Part shown: one piece after another, positions 32,902 through 44,120 of the stretch
Layout: the number at the start of each line of letters is the position of its first letter
Numbering within the stretch: the stretch's first letter is position 1
Assembly: GCA_025350055.1 (NCBI GenBank)
Contig: JANXYK010000029.1
Coordinates: forward strand, 62,001-126,000
Length of the DNA: 64,000 nt
Reading direction: 5' to 3'
Source of the DNA: Gammaproteobacteria bacterium
GTDB lineage: Bacteria > Pseudomonadota > Gammaproteobacteria > Steroidobacterales > Steroidobacteraceae
Made by a program: the position numbers and the translations under genes
Notes under the pieces: model-generated
What the model was told of the DNA's origin: nothing
Database searches by the model: none
The model's input: only the letters and a program-made list of their open reading frames with translations

Positions 32902-34209
32902 TCAGCGGCGGCGCGGCGGTCCGCGTCGGCCGCCGGCTGGCGGTCGGCCACCACCACCGCCGCCGCCGCCGCCGTCACCACCGCGCCGCGTTGGCCGCCC
33001 CTGGAAATCGCGCGGTGTGTGTGGCGGCATATCGAGCTTCGGCAGCGTGCTGGCGTCGTACTTCTCGACCGCAATCTTGTGGCCGATGAAGTTCTCGATG
33101 TCGGGCAGCGAGATCGCGTATTCCTCGCAGCCGAAACTGATGGCATCGCCATCGGCGCCGGCGCGCGCGGTGCGGCCGATGCGGTGCACGTAGTCGGCAC
33201 TGTCCTGCGGCAGGTCGTAGTTGAACACATGGCTGACATCGGGGATGTGCAGGCCGCGCGAGGCGACATCGGTGGCAATCAGTACCGCGAGCTCGCCCTC
33301 GTGAAACTGGCGCAGGAAGCGCAGGCGCTTGGGCTGCGGCACATCGCCCGAGACTGCCTGGGCGCTGAAGCCGTTCGCGCGCAACACAACTTCGAGCCGT
33401 TCGGCCACGCGCTTGGTGTTGACGAACACCATGGTGCGATGGGCCTCGAATTGGCGCAGCAGCGCCACCAGCAGCGGCATCTTCTCGGGCATCGAGGGGA
33501 AGTAGATCGACTGGCGCACACGATCGATAGTCACCTTGTCGGGTTCGATGCGCACCAGCTCGGGGTTGTTCATGTGCTCGTAGGCCAGCTCCAGTACGCG
33601 CTGCGAGAGCGTGGCCGAGAACAGCATCGACTGGCGCCGATCGGGCGCCGGCAGCCGGCGCAGGATGTAACGGATGTCGGCGATGAAGCCGAGGTCAAAC
33701 ATGCGATCGGCTTCATCGAGTACCAATACCTGCGCATGGCGCAGGTCGTACACCCCTTGCTTGAGATAGTCGATGACGCGACCGGGCGTGCCGATCAGCA
33801 CATCGATGCCATCGGCGAGCTGGCGACGCTGCTTGTCGTAGTCGACGCCGCCGAACACGACGGCGAGTGGCAGACCGGTGTGGCGACCGAGTACTGCAGC
33901 GTCCTTGTGGATTTGCACGGCAAGCTCGCGTGTGGGTGCCACCACCAGTGCACGCACCGAAGTCGGCGGACGTGATGGATCCGCGGGCTTCGAGAGCAGT
34001 GATTGATACAGCGCCACCAGGAAAGCTGCGGTCTTGCCCGTACCCGTTTGCGCCTGCCCGGCGATATCGCGGCCCGTGAGCGCGGCCGGCAGCGTCTGCG
34101 CCTGTATCGGCGTGCACATGGTGAAACCAGCTTCAACGATGCCCTGCATGAGCGTCGGGTGCAGCGGCAGGCTGGCAAAGGCCAGCGAACTCAAATGATC
34201 GTCGCTCAT
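32902..34209 (-). CDS. rhlB: DEAD-box ATP-dependent RNA helicase RhlB-like
   Basis: 435 residues from the ATG giving [11 protein letters not shown]. Motifs in order: Q-motif [10 protein letters not shown], motif I AQTGTGKT, Ia [39 protein letters not shown] and [12 protein letters not shown]. The C-terminus is a basic Arg/Gly run ending GPPRRR. RhlB is the degradosome helicase; the divergent position next to trxA-rho matches the gammaproteobacterial rhlB/trxA/rho order and decides the name over other DEAD-box helicases. Confidence 0.92.
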   Translation of the reverse strand: MSDDHLSSLAFASLPLHPTLMQGIVEAGFTMCTPIQAQTLPAALTGRDIAGQAQTGTGKTAAFLVALYQSLLSKPADPSRPPTSVRALVVAPTRELAVQIHKDAAVLGRHTGLPLAVVFGGVDYDKQRRQLADGIDVLIGTPGRVIDYLKQGVYDLRHAQVLVLDEADRMFDLGFIADIRYILRRLPAPDRRQSMLFSATLSQRVLELAYEHMNNPELVRIEPDKVTIDRVRQSIYFPSMPEKMPLLVALLRQFEAHRTMVFVNTKRVAERLEVVLRANGFSAQAVSGDVPQPKRLRFLRQFHEGELAVLIATDVASRGLHIPDVSHVFNYDLPQDSADYVHRIGRTARAGADGDAISFGCEEYAISLPDIENFIGHKIAVEKYDASTLPKLDMPPHTPRDFQGRPTRRGGDGGGGGGGGGRPPAGGRRGPPRRR

Positions 34210-34502
34210 GTAGTAACCGGTATCCTGTTGTTCGGTATCGTTATCTGCGTCGGGGACTTGCAATGCACCCCGGAAAAGGCTAAAAATAGCGTCAACGGCG
34301 GCTCCTCTGCGCGCCAGCCAATCAACCCTGACAGGCAAGTGTACCCGCTGAGCGGCTTTCCCGCGCCATTGTCTGGCCAGGCCGCCATCACCAACTACCA
34401 ACCAGCAAATAAACTTTCAAAATCGTATTTCAGCAGCGTGTCGCGGATTCCCGCCCACTGCCCTGCATCCCCAATCAAATCCAACACGGAGGCCATGTTC
34501 GC
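34210..34502. other. Intergenic region between divergent rhlB and trxA
   Basis: 293 bases without an open frame of coding character. It holds a small palindrome GCTAAAAATAGC at about 34279-34290, and is less GC-rich near 34400-34440 (AAATAAACTTTC and AAAATCGTATTT), which is where the trxA promoter is likely to be. GGAGG lies about 10 bases before the trxA GTG. No terminator or RNA gene is seen. Confidence 0.45.
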
Positions 34503-34828
34503 GTGAGTAACGAACACATTGTCCATACATCTGACGCCCGCTTCGAAGCAGACGTCCTCAAGTCCGATAAACCGGTATTGCTCGATTTCTGGGCCGAATG
34601 GTGCGGCCCCTGCAAGATGATCGCGCCGATCCTCGATGAGGTGGCGACCGAATATCACGGTCGCATGCGCATCGCCAAGCTCAACATCGACGAGAATCCG
34701 CAGACCCCGCCCAAGTACGGCATTCGCGGCATTCCCACCCTGATCCTGTTCAAGAACGGCACGGTCGAGGCGCAGAAAGTCGGTGCTTTGTCCAAGTCGC
34801 AATTGGCGGCTTTCCTGGAACAGCACCT

Positions 34829-34832
<4 letters not shown>
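34503..34832 (+). CDS. trxA: Thioredoxin TrxA
   Basis: 109 residues from GTG 34503. The redox motif WCGPC lies at residues 33-37 in [14 protein letters not shown], and the cis-proline at [11 protein letters not shown]. The sequence covers the usual thioredoxin length and is a cytosolic disulfide reductase. It precedes rho, whose longest reading overlaps its stop, as in many gammaproteobacteria. Confidence 0.97.
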
Positions 34833-36292
<1,460 letters not shown>

Positions 36293-36383
36293 GGGCGTGC
36301 GGGCAGTGACGCACGTCACAGCCTGCGACGTCGCCGGCCAGCGACGCTGGCGTCGGGTGTACACCGTGGGCGATCATCGCTCC

Positions 36384-37295
36384 ATGACTGCCGCTGCCCG
36401 CCTGTTGCTGCTCTGTTCCCTGCTGGTCGCGCTCGAGGGTTGCGCTGCCCGGCGCGCGCGCCACGCGGCCGCTGCTGCGGCAGCTGCGGTGCCCAAGCCT
36501 GAGGTCGTCGAAGTCGCGAAGCCCCCGCGCCCGCCGGTGCCCGCTAGCCCGGTCACTGACCAGTTCGCGTTCCGCGCCGGCTACTACCTGGGTTCGGCCG
36601 CCACCCAAGGGCGCGTCGACCAGACGACGCCCAGCAGTACCGGCACGCCGTTCTCGCTCGAGGATGATTTCCGCATCAGCCCGCAGGCGCACCAGCTGCG
36701 CGTCGAGATGATGTTCCGCATGCGCGATCGCAACCGCCTGCGCGTCGACATGTGGGAGCTGAACCGCAACAGCGTGACTTCACCGACCCGTGACATCACC
36801 TACGGCGGCAATACCTTCACACCCGCCGACAGCGTGCGTTCGCGCTTCGACTGGCGGCAGATCGATTTCACCTACACCTACTCATTGTTGCGCGGCGAGC
36901 GCTATGAACTGGGACTTGGCGTGGGCCTGCACCTGCTGCAGGCCGAAGCCGAGGCGCAGGTGTCGGCCAGCGCCAACCGGCCGACCGCGGTGGATGAAGA
37001 CTTCAGTGGCGCCGGCCCCTTCGCCACAATTGCGATCGACGGCAGCTGGCGCTTCACGCGCCGCTTTGCGTTCTCGGCGCGCGGCCAGTACCTGCGCCTG
37101 CACGTGAGCTCGCTGACTGCGTCGCTGAACGACTATCACGCCGATGTGCAGTTCCGCTGGCGCCCCAATGTGGCCATTGGCCTCGGTTACCAGAGCACGC
37201 AGACGCGCCTGGAAGTGGCCAGCAACGCCACCAACAACGGCTTCATGCGCCTGGACCTCAAGGGCGCGGAACTGTTCCTGCGCACCAGTTTCTAG
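36384..37295 (+). CDS. Outer-membrane beta-barrel lipoprotein
   Basis: 303 residues from ATG 36384. It has a signal peptide with lipobox-like LEGCAA, an Ala/Pro-rich linker, then a body of alternating hydrophobic beta-strands: FAFRAGYYLGSA, QLRVEMMFRMRDRNRLRVDMWELN, IDFTYTYSLLRGERYELGLGVGLHLLQ, FAFSARGQYLRLHVSS and VAIGLGYQSTQTRLEV, and a C-terminal phenylalanine (LFLRTSF) used by the BAM machinery. It is a small outer-membrane barrel of unknown function; carrying both a lipid anchor and a terminal Phe is uncommon. It follows rho by 91 bases. Confidence 0.7.
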   Translation: MTAAARLLLLCSLLVALEGCAARRARHAAAAAAAAVPKPEVVEVAKPPRPPVPASPVTDQFAFRAGYYLGSAATQGRVDQTTPSSTGTPFSLEDDFRISPQAHQLRVEMMFRMRDRNRLRVDMWELNRNSVTSPTRDITYGGNTFTPADSVRSRFDWRQIDFTYTYSLLRGERYELGLGVGLHLLQAEAEAQVSASANRPTAVDEDFSGAGPFATIAIDGSWRFTRRFAFSARGQYLRLHVSSLTASLNDYHADVQFRWRPNVAIGLGYQSTQTRLEVASNATNNGFMRLDLKGAELFLRTSF

Positions 37296-37311
37296 CAGCC
37301 GCAAGCACGGG

Positions 37312-38562
37312 CTAGCCAGCCAGTGGCGCACGCGCCTGCCAACGCGCGATCCACAACACGCAGACCAGCAACGCCAGCGCACTCAAGGCCAGCGAGGCAT
37401 GCACGCCGATCAGCGCTCCGGCGAAGCCGACCGTGAGTCCGCTGAGCGCGCGCAACCCCAGGCTCGCGGTGACGAACAGACCGATGGTGCGGCCGCGCTG
37501 TTCGGGCGGCGAGCGCAGCTGCACCAGCGTCTGCGCCATCGCGTTGAACGACAGTTCGCAGAAGCCGGCGGCGAACAACACCACTATGGCCAGCGGATAG
37601 CTGTGACCGAGTGCGAAAGCCATGATGCACAGGCACCAGCTGCCAGCGAGCCAGAAGGCACCGCGTTCGCTCGCGGGCAACAGCGCCAGCATCTCCAGAA
37701 CCACGCCGGCCGTGACGGCGCCGGCCGCGTCAGCAGCCAGCAGTGCGGAGTAGGTGACGCCTGGTTGCCCGTGACCCAGCGCTTCGGCGAGGCCTGGCAT
37801 CTGCGACTGGTAGGCCGTGCCGACGAACAGCGCAGCGCAGCCAGCCAGCAGGGTCATCGAGGCGATCCGACGATCGTGACGGATCGTGCGCCAGTTGTGC
37901 AGCAATGCCGCCAGGCCCACGGTCGCGGCGCCTGACAGCCGTTGCCTCAGGCGTTGCGTGCCGTTGCCGTAACGCTGCCGGTTGAGCCACCACACCAGCG
38001 GCAGGTAAATGAGCGCGTTGATGAAGATGCCCGGCGCCGGTCCGAATTTCAGCAGCAGGCTGCCGAGCGCGGGCCCCAGCAGAGTGCCGATGTAGCGCGA
38101 CGACGCGCTGATCCGCACCGCGCTCTGCAGGTGTTCGCCGCCCACCACATCGTGCTGCAGCAACTGCGAGGGCCCGGTCCACAGCACACCAGCCACGCCG
38201 TGCAGGGAGAGCAGCACCCAGGCCTGCCAGATCTGCATGTTGCCGTTCATGAACAGCAGGCCCCAGCCCACCGATACGCCCATGAACACCAGCATGCCGA
38301 GCTGGATCATGCGTCGCGTGTTGACGCGATCGGCAATCACGCCGGCATATCCCGAGAACAGCAGGAAGGGCACCCAGTGCGAGACCACCGCGAACCCACC
38401 CAGCGCCGGCGAGTGGAATTTCTGGTGCAGCATCCAGTAGCTGATCACGTGCTCGGCATTGTCGGCTAGCATCGCGGTGGCATTGCCGAGGATGTAGCCG
38501 GTGTAGCCACGCTCGCGGAAGGCCGCAAAAGCCGGCCTGCGCGCTGCCGCGTTTCCAGGCAC
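37312..38562 (-). CDS. Major facilitator superfamily transporter
   Basis: 416 residues from GTG 38562, 7 bases after the purD stop. About 11-12 membrane helices are seen. The MFS signature loop between helices 2 and 3 is GYAGVIADRVNTRRMI, and the matching loop in the second half is PPEQRGRTIG. It resembles enterobactin-exporter or drug-efflux type members (Pfam MFS_3-like). The substrate is unknown. It is the last gene in the pur operon, so it may be co-transcribed with purine genes. Confidence 0.88.
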   Translation of the reverse strand: MPGNAAARRPAFAAFRERGYTGYILGNATAMLADNAEHVISYWMLHQKFHSPALGGFAVVSHWVPFLLFSGYAGVIADRVNTRRMIQLGMLVFMGVSVGWGLLFMNGNMQIWQAWVLLSLHGVAGVLWTGPSQLLQHDVVGGEHLQSAVRISASSRYIGTLLGPALGSLLLKFGPAPGIFINALIYLPLVWWLNRQRYGNGTQRLRQRLSGAATVGLAALLHNWRTIRHDRRIASMTLLAGCAALFVGTAYQSQMPGLAEALGHGQPGVTYSALLAADAAGAVTAGVVLEMLALLPASERGAFWLAGSWCLCIMAFALGHSYPLAIVVLFAAGFCELSFNAMAQTLVQLRSPPEQRGRTIGLFVTASLGLRALSGLTVGFAGALIGVHASLALSALALLVCVLWIARWQARAPLAG

Positions 38563-38569
38563 GTGCGGC

Positions 38570-39850
38570 TCAGGCGCCGCGGGCAATGGCGCGGTAGCCG
38601 ATATCGTGGCGGTACTGCGCGCCGGCGAAATCGATGCCCTGCACGAGCCGGTAGGCCGCGCGCTGCGCGTCGAGCACTTTCGCACCCAGGCCAACGGCGC
38701 ACAGCACACGCCCGCCGCTGGTCTGCACGGCGCCCGCGTGCAATGCGGTGCCGGAGTGGAACACCTTGCCCGGCAGCGTCGCCACCTGCTCGAGCCCGTG
38801 GATCACATCGCCGCTGCGTGCCGTTTCCGGATAGCCCGCTGCGGCCATCACCACGCCCAGCGCGGCGCGCGGATCCCAGTCGATCTGTTGTTGCGCGAGG
38901 CGACCCCCGAGCGCCGCCAGGCACAACTGTGGCAGGTCGGAGCGCAGTCGCGCCAGCACTGCCTGCGCTTCCGGATCGCCGAAGCGGCAATTGAATTCGA
39001 TCACGTGCGGCGCGCCATCGGCGCCGATCATCAGGCCGGCATACAGGAAACCGGAATAGGGTGTGCCATCGGCCACGAGTCCGCGCAGCGTCGGCCCGAT
39101 GATCTCGCGCATCACGCGCTCATGGATGGCGCTCGTCACCACGGGCGCCGGCGAATAGGCGCCCATGCCGCCGGTGTTCGGCCCCGCATCCTCATCGCCC
39201 AGCCGCTTGTGATCCTGCGAACTGGCGAAGGGCAGTACGTCGAGGCCCTCGGCCATCACGATGAAACTGGCTTCCTCGCCTGCGAGGAATTCCTCGATCA
39301 CCACCGTGTCGCCTGCGGCGCCGAAGCGGCCGGCGAACATGTCCTCGACGCACTGCCGGGCTTCGGCAATGCTCTGTGCAATCACCACGCCCTTGCCGGC
39401 CGCGAGGCCGCTGGCCTTGATCACGATCGGCGCGCGCTGCGCCCGCAGCCAGTCGGCATCGAAATCGGCGCGCGTGAAGCTGCGATAGGCCGCCGTGGGA
39501 ATCGCATGGCGACGCAGGAATTCCTTGCTGTAGGCCTTGGAGCCTTCGAGCTGCGCCGCGGCTTTCGAGGGGCCGAAGCAGCGCAGGCCCGCAGCCCTGA
39601 AGGCATCGACAATGCCCATTACCAGCGGCGTCTCGGGCCCGATGATCGTGAGCGCCACCGCTTCGCGCTGTGCGAGCGCGACCAGGCCCTCGATGTCGGT
39701 GGCTGCCACCGGCACATTGCGCATGCGCGGCTCGGTGGCCGTGCCCGCATTGCCCGGCGCCACCAGCACTTCGCCAACGCCCGCCGCCCTGGCGCAGGCC
39801 CAGGCGAGCGCATGCTCGCGCCCGCCGCCACCGGCGATGAGGATCTTCAC
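38570..39850 (-). CDS. purD: Phosphoribosylamine-glycine ligase PurD
   Basis: 426 residues from a GTG start. The ATP-grasp enzyme of de novo purine synthesis joins 5-phosphoribosylamine and glycine. Visible motifs: KILIAGGGGREHALAWA at the N-terminus, IIGPETPLVMGIVDAF, FGPSKAAAQLEGSKAYSKEFL, VIKASGLAAGKGVV, and the late NTGGMGAYSPAPV and EFNCRFGDPEAQ. It lies 22 bases downstream of purH, and 7 bases precede the MFS gene. Confidence 0.97.
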   Translation of the reverse strand: MKILIAGGGGREHALAWACARAAGVGEVLVAPGNAGTATEPRMRNVPVAATDIEGLVALAQREAVALTIIGPETPLVMGIVDAFRAAGLRCFGPSKAAAQLEGSKAYSKEFLRRHAIPTAAYRSFTRADFDADWLRAQRAPIVIKASGLAAGKGVVIAQSIAEARQCVEDMFAGRFGAAGDTVVIEEFLAGEEASFIVMAEGLDVLPFASSQDHKRLGDEDAGPNTGGMGAYSPAPVVTSAIHERVMREIIGPTLRGLVADGTPYSGFLYAGLMIGADGAPHVIEFNCRFGDPEAQAVLARLRSDLPQLCLAALGGRLAQQQIDWDPRAALGVVMAAAGYPETARSGDVIHGLEQVATLPGKVFHSGTALHAGAVQTSGGRVLCAVGLGAKVLDAQRAAYRLVQGIDFAGAQYRHDIGYRAIARGA

Positions 39851-39872
39851 GGCAGTTCAGGCCCGGGCGGCA

Positions 39873-41429
39873 CTAGTGGCGGAAGTGCCGCACACCAGTG
39901 AAGACCATGGCCATGTTGTGCGCGTCAGCCGCTTCGATGACTTCGGCATCGCGCTTGGAGCCGCCGGGCTGCACCACGCCCCTGATGCCGTAGGCGGCGG
40001 CGATGTCGATACCATCGCGAAACGGAAAATAGGCATCCGAAGACATGACCGCGCCGCGTACATCCAGCTTCTCATCGGCGGCCTTGAGCGCGGCGATGCG
40101 GCTCGAGTACACGCGGCTCATCTGGCCGGCACCGACGCCGAGCGTCATGCCATCGCGTGCGAATACGATCGCGTTCGACTTGACCATGCGCGCCACGCGC
40201 CAGGCGAATTTCAGGTCGGCCAGCTCGCGCGCATCGGGCTGGCGCCGGGTGACCACGCGCATCTCGGCCTCGTCGGCGCTGTCGCTGTCGCGATCCTGTA
40301 CCAACAGGCCGCCGTTGACGCTGCGTAGCTCGAAGACATCGCCGTTGGGCGCGGCCAGGTCGCCAGTGAGCAGCACGCGGATGTTGGGCTTGCTGCCCAG
40401 CAGTACCCGGGCTTCATTGTCGACCTCGGGCGCGATGATCACCTCGGCGAACTGCCGCTCGATGATGCTTTGAGCTGTGCGGCCATCGAGCGGGCGATTC
40501 ACGGCAATGATGCCGCCGTAGGCCGAAGTGGGGTCGGTGCGATAAGCGCGGTCGTAGGCATCCGCGAGGCTGTTGCCGATAGCCACACCACAGGGATTGG
40601 CATGCTTGACGATCGTGCAGGCCGGCTCGGCGAACTGTCGTACGCACTCGAGCGCGGCATCGGCATCGGCGATGTTGTTGAACGAGAGTTCCTTGCCCTG
40701 CAGCATGGTGGCGGTGCCGATCGAGCCACCGCGTGCACCTGGCGTGCGGTAGAACGCCGCGCGCTGGTGCGGGTTTTCGCCGTAGCGCAGTTCCTGCACG
40801 CGCTGGAATACCAGCGGCAGCGATTCGGGAAAGCGCTCGCCCGGCAGCTGCTGGGCGCGCTGCAGGTACTCGGCCACCTGCGTGTCGTAGGCCGCGGTGT
40901 GCGCAAAGGCCTTGGCGGCGAGGCGCGAGCGCGTGTCGATGGAGGTGTTGCCATCGGTCTCGATCTCGCCCAGCACCGTGGCGTAATCGGCCGGATCGAC
41001 CACGATGGTGACATCCGCATGATTCTTGGCCGCGGCGCGCAGCATCGCCGGACCACCGACATCGATGTTCTCGATCGCCTCGTCGTAGCTGCAATCCGCG
41101 CGGGCAATCGTGGCGGCGAACGGGTAGAGATTCACCACTAGCAGGTCGATGGGCACGATGCCGTGTTCCTGCATTACGGCTTCGTCGGTGCCGCGCCGGC
41201 CCAAAAGGCCCCCATGGATGCGCGGATGCAGTGTCTTCACGCGCCCGGCCATGATCTCGGGAAAGCCGGTGTAATCGGCCACTTCGCGTACCCTGAGGCC
41301 CGCGTTGCGCAGCATCTGCGCCGTGCCACCGGTGGAGAGCAGCTCGATGCCGCGGGCGCTGAGGCGCCGCGCGAATTCGGCCAGCCCTTTCTTATCCGAA
41401 ACCGACAGCAGGGCGCGCGTGATGCTCAT
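39873..41429 (-). CDS. purH: Bifunctional AICAR transformylase/IMP cyclohydrolase PurH
   Basis: 518 residues. The N-terminal IMP cyclohydrolase domain has [37 protein letters not shown] and [10 protein letters not shown]. The C-terminal transformylase domain has [42 protein letters not shown] and [12 protein letters not shown]. It carries the last two steps to IMP. The start lies 3 bases after the fis stop, and purD follows 22 bases after. Confidence 0.97.
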   Translation of the reverse strand: MSITRALLSVSDKKGLAEFARRLSARGIELLSTGGTAQMLRNAGLRVREVADYTGFPEIMAGRVKTLHPRIHGGLLGRRGTDEAVMQEHGIVPIDLLVVNLYPFAATIARADCSYDEAIENIDVGGPAMLRAAAKNHADVTIVVDPADYATVLGEIETDGNTSIDTRSRLAAKAFAHTAAYDTQVAEYLQRAQQLPGERFPESLPLVFQRVQELRYGENPHQRAAFYRTPGARGGSIGTATMLQGKELSFNNIADADAALECVRQFAEPACTIVKHANPCGVAIGNSLADAYDRAYRTDPTSAYGGIIAVNRPLDGRTAQSIIERQFAEVIIAPEVDNEARVLLGSKPNIRVLLTGDLAAPNGDVFELRSVNGGLLVQDRDSDSADEAEMRVVTRRQPDARELADLKFAWRVARMVKSNAIVFARDGMTLGVGAGQMSRVYSSRIAALKAADEKLDVRGAVMSSDAYFPFRDGIDIAAAYGIRGVVQPGGSKRDAEVIEAADAHNMAMVFTGVRHFRH

Positions 41430-41432
41430 CGA

Positions 41433-41684
41433 TCAGTTTGCCAGGCCCAGGGTGCGCAGCTTCTTGCGCAGCGTGGTGCGGGTGATGCCGAGGATGACCG
41501 CGGCGCGGCTCTGGTTGCCATCGGAATAGTCGAGTACGGCGCGCAGCAGCGGTTCTTCGACCTCGCGCAGCACCATGTCATACAGCCTGGCCGGGCGGTG
41601 GCCGTTGAGGCTGGAAAAATAGTCGCTCAATACGCGTTCAGTGTGGCTGCGCAACGGCAGCTCTTTGGAGGTGATGCGGGTCAT
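41433..41684 (-). CDS. fis: Fis family DNA-binding protein
   Basis: 83 residues from the ATG giving MTRITSKELPLR. The C-terminal helix-turn-helix is clear: LLRAVLDYSDGNQSRAAVILGITRTTLRKKLRTLGLAN. The N-terminal region is shorter than in E. coli Fis (98 residues), typical of Xanthomonas-like Fis. It sits between dusB and purH, the dusB-fis linkage being standard in gammaproteobacteria. Confidence 0.93.
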   Translation of the reverse strand: MTRITSKELPLRSHTERVLSDYFSSLNGHRPARLYDMVLREVEEPLLRAVLDYSDGNQSRAAVILGITRTTLRKKLRTLGLAN

Positions 41685-41739
41685 TGGAATTATTCTTGAA
41701 CGCAGCTCCCCGATTTTCCCCCACGGCCCGCATGCGCTT

Positions 41740-42729
41740 TCAGGCCGCTGCGGCTGCCGACCAGTCACCGAAGGCACGCTGCGCCGTGGCGAACTGCGAA
41801 GCGGTATCTTCCGCCGCCAGCAGTGCGCCGCGCATCGCGCCGGCATCTGCATGGTGTTCGCAGTAACGGACCAGGTGTTTACGTGCCATCCGAACCCCGG
41901 TGTACTCGCCGTAAAACGCGTACAGGGATTCGAGGTGACGAAGAATGATCGTTGCCATCGACGCGCGCAAGAGTCGCGGCGCAAATTGCGACGAATCGAG
42001 GAATGCATTGACATCACGAAAAATCCATGGTGTGCCCAGCGCCGCACGACCGATCATCACCGCGTCGGCGCCAGTGGCCATCAGCACAGCGCGCGCCTGT
42101 TGCGGCGTGGTGATGTCGCCATTGGCAATCACCGGAATGTCCACCATCGATTTCACTGCGGCAATCGTCGCGTATTCGGCCTGGCCACTGAAGCGCTCGG
42201 CGCGCGTGCGACCGTGGATGGCGATTGCCGCCACGCCACTTTGTTCAGCCAGTTGCGCCACGCGCACGGCATTGCGGCGCAGCGGATCGGGGCCAGTGCG
42301 GATCTTCACCGTGACCGGCACCGCCACGGCGCGCACCAGTGCATCGAGGAGCCTGCCGACCAGTGGTTCATCCTCGAGCAGCGCCGAACCGCACCAGCGA
42401 TCGCAGACTTTCTTCACCGGGCAGCCGAGATTCAGGTCGATCAGCTGCGCGCCCTGGTCGACCTGGGCGCGCGCCGCGGCAGCCAGCTGCAGCGGATCGG
42501 AACCGGCAAGCTGCACGGCCCGGATTCCCGTGTCGTTGTCGCTCGCCGCCATGCGCCGCTGCGATTTGCTGGTGTGCCACAGCGACTGATCGGCGCTCAG
42601 CATCTCGCCACAGGTCAGCGCCGCGCCGAATTCGCGGCACAGGGTGCGAAACGGCGTGTCGGTAACCCCCGCCATCGGCGCCAGCAACACGCGCCCCGCG
42701 AGCCTGAGATTGCCAATCCGCAGCGTCAT
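41740..42729 (-). CDS. dusB: tRNA-dihydrouridine synthase B
   Basis: 329 residues; the ATG overlaps the stop of the upstream DUF3426 gene (ATGA). Motifs: LAPMAGVTDTPFRTLCREFGA, VQLAGSDPLQLA, DLNLGCPVKKVCDRWCGSALL with the catalytic cysteine, VTVKIRTG, IHGRTRAERFSG, and IANGDI...GADAVMIGRAALGTPW for FMN binding. It reduces uridines in the tRNA D-loop with NADPH. Position before fis fits dusB; 55 bases separate them. Confidence 0.95.
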   Translation of the reverse strand: MTLRIGNLRLAGRVLLAPMAGVTDTPFRTLCREFGAALTCGEMLSADQSLWHTSKSQRRMAASDNDTGIRAVQLAGSDPLQLAAAARAQVDQGAQLIDLNLGCPVKKVCDRWCGSALLEDEPLVGRLLDALVRAVAVPVTVKIRTGPDPLRRNAVRVAQLAEQSGVAAIAIHGRTRAERFSGQAEYATIAAVKSMVDIPVIANGDITTPQQARAVLMATGADAVMIGRAALGTPWIFRDVNAFLDSSQFAPRLLRASMATIILRHLESLYAFYGEYTGVRMARKHLVRYCEHHADAGAMRGALLAAEDTASQFATAQRAFGDWSAAAAA

Positions 42730-44102
42730 GAGCTGGCGCCGCTCCCGCCCAGTACCGCACCATCGGCGGCGCAGCGCAGGCTGTTGCCAGAGGCGGGGAT
42801 GCACACATCGAGCTCGAAGCTCGAGGCCTGCTGCGTCGGGTCGGGAATGCTGACTTCGGTGTCGACACGTTGCTCGGCATCGAGGAGCGATCGGGAGCGC
42901 AACGCCGCCGGCAGGTACTGCAAAGGCGTCAGTTCGCCAGCGCTCAGGGACTTGCCGTAGCGATCCAGCAGCGTGATGCGCAGCAGCGGCACGGCCTGTG
43001 GCACGGCGGCATGATTGCTTAAGCTCAGGCGCACCCGCACGTTGTGCGGGTCTATGGCATCGCTGCTGGCGCCGAGCTGGCGCACTTCGTAGGCGGCGAG
43101 ATTCCAGTTCGGAGTCAGCGAGCGATGCAATGCGCCATACAGGCGCATCAGCGGGCCTTCGAACGAAGGATGCGTGGCCAGATCATTGCGCCAGTGATCG
43201 ATGCCCTGGACCAGCAGCAGCAACGCCGCCAGCGCTACACCGGAAATGAGTTTCCAACCCGCGAAGGCGCGCTCGGGCTCCAGATCCTCGATCACCTCAT
43301 CGACATCGGAATCCGAGTCAGGTTGCACAGCGGCTGCAGGCGACACGGCGCGCGCGACACCGGCATTGCGCCCCGCGTTTTCCTGCGCCGCTGCATCGTT
43401 GGCGGGCGTTGCGCCGCGCGGCAGCGTGAAATCCGAGAAGTCGATGATCTCTTCATCCAGCTCCACCGGATCGCGCGGCTCGTCATGCGCCTCGGCAATG
43501 CGGCGCGACACGGCGGCGATTTCGTCGTCGAAAGCCTCCTCGGGCACCAACTCCTCGGTCTGCAGGAAGGTATCGCCTTCCAGCACGATGGTTTCAAAGG
43601 TGCCGGTGCCGCGAAATTCCTGTACCTGCGTGGAGCTGGCCGGCTCGGGCGGGCGGGGTGGGCTCTCGATCAGGCGCAGTGCTGGCGGCGAGCTGGGCAG
43701 TGGCGTCGGCGCAGTTGCAGGCGCAGGCGTTGCGGTGTTGCCGATCGCCGGCGCGCCAGGTAGCGGCGTCGCCGCGCCGCTTGCCGCTGCACCCGAGGGC
43801 ACTGCCATTGCGGCTGTTGCGCCCGATGCGGGTGCCGTCGATGCCGCTGCCATGGCAGCCGGCGCGCCCGATGCCTGCGCGCTGGAGGCCGGCGCAGTTG
43901 CAGGCGTCGTCGTCGCCGCCGCTGCCGGCCGTGCCGGCGCCGGTGCTGCCTGCAAGCTTCCGCCCGCAGACTCCTCGGACAGCCCCAGCAACGCATTGAA
44001 CACATTCGCGCAGCGGCCGCAGCGCACGTAGCCCTGGCCGGCGCGCAGGTCGGCTGCGGTCACGGCGAGCGTCAGCGCACACTTGGGACAAACGGTGAAC
44101 AT
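42726..44102 (-). CDS. Zinc-ribbon (MJ0042) and DUF3426 membrane protein
   Basis: 458 residues. The N-terminus is a zinc ribbon: CPKCALTLAV ... YVRCGRCANVFNAL. Then follows a long low-complexity Ala/Pro/Thr linker of about 80 residues, an acidic segment (residues about 180-290), one membrane helix (LISGVALAALLLLVQG) and a C-terminal DUF3426 domain (LRVRLSLSNHAAVPQAVPLLRITLLDRYGKSL). Function is unknown; the gene is found between prmA and dusB in many gammaproteobacteria. It overlaps dusB by 4 bases. Confidence 0.88.
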   Translation of the reverse strand: MFTVCPKCALTLAVTAADLRAGQGYVRCGRCANVFNALLGLSEESAGGSLQAAPAPARPAAAATTTPATAPASSAQASGAPAAMAAASTAPASGATAAMAVPSGAAASGAATPLPGAPAIGNTATPAPATAPTPLPSSPPALRLIESPPRPPEPASSTQVQEFRGTGTFETIVLEGDTFLQTEELVPEEAFDDEIAAVSRRIAEAHDEPRDPVELDEEIIDFSDFTLPRGATPANDAAAQENAGRNAGVARAVSPAAAVQPDSDSDVDEVIEDLEPERAFAGWKLISGVALAALLLLVQGIDHWRNDLATHPSFEGPLMRLYGALHRSLTPNWNLAAYEVRQLGASSDAIDPHNVRVRLSLSNHAAVPQAVPLLRITLLDRYGKSLSAGELTPLQYLPAALRSRSLLDAEQRVDTEVSIPDPTQQASSFELDVCIPASGNSLRCAADGAVLGGSGASS

Positions 44103-44120
44103 CGCTTAAGTCTACTTGGA

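Noticed and set aside
32942..33000. Run of CCACCACCACCGCCGCCGCC, a possible microsatellite
   Set aside because: It encodes the Gly/Arg-rich C-terminal tail of RhlB on the minus strand, typical for the protein.
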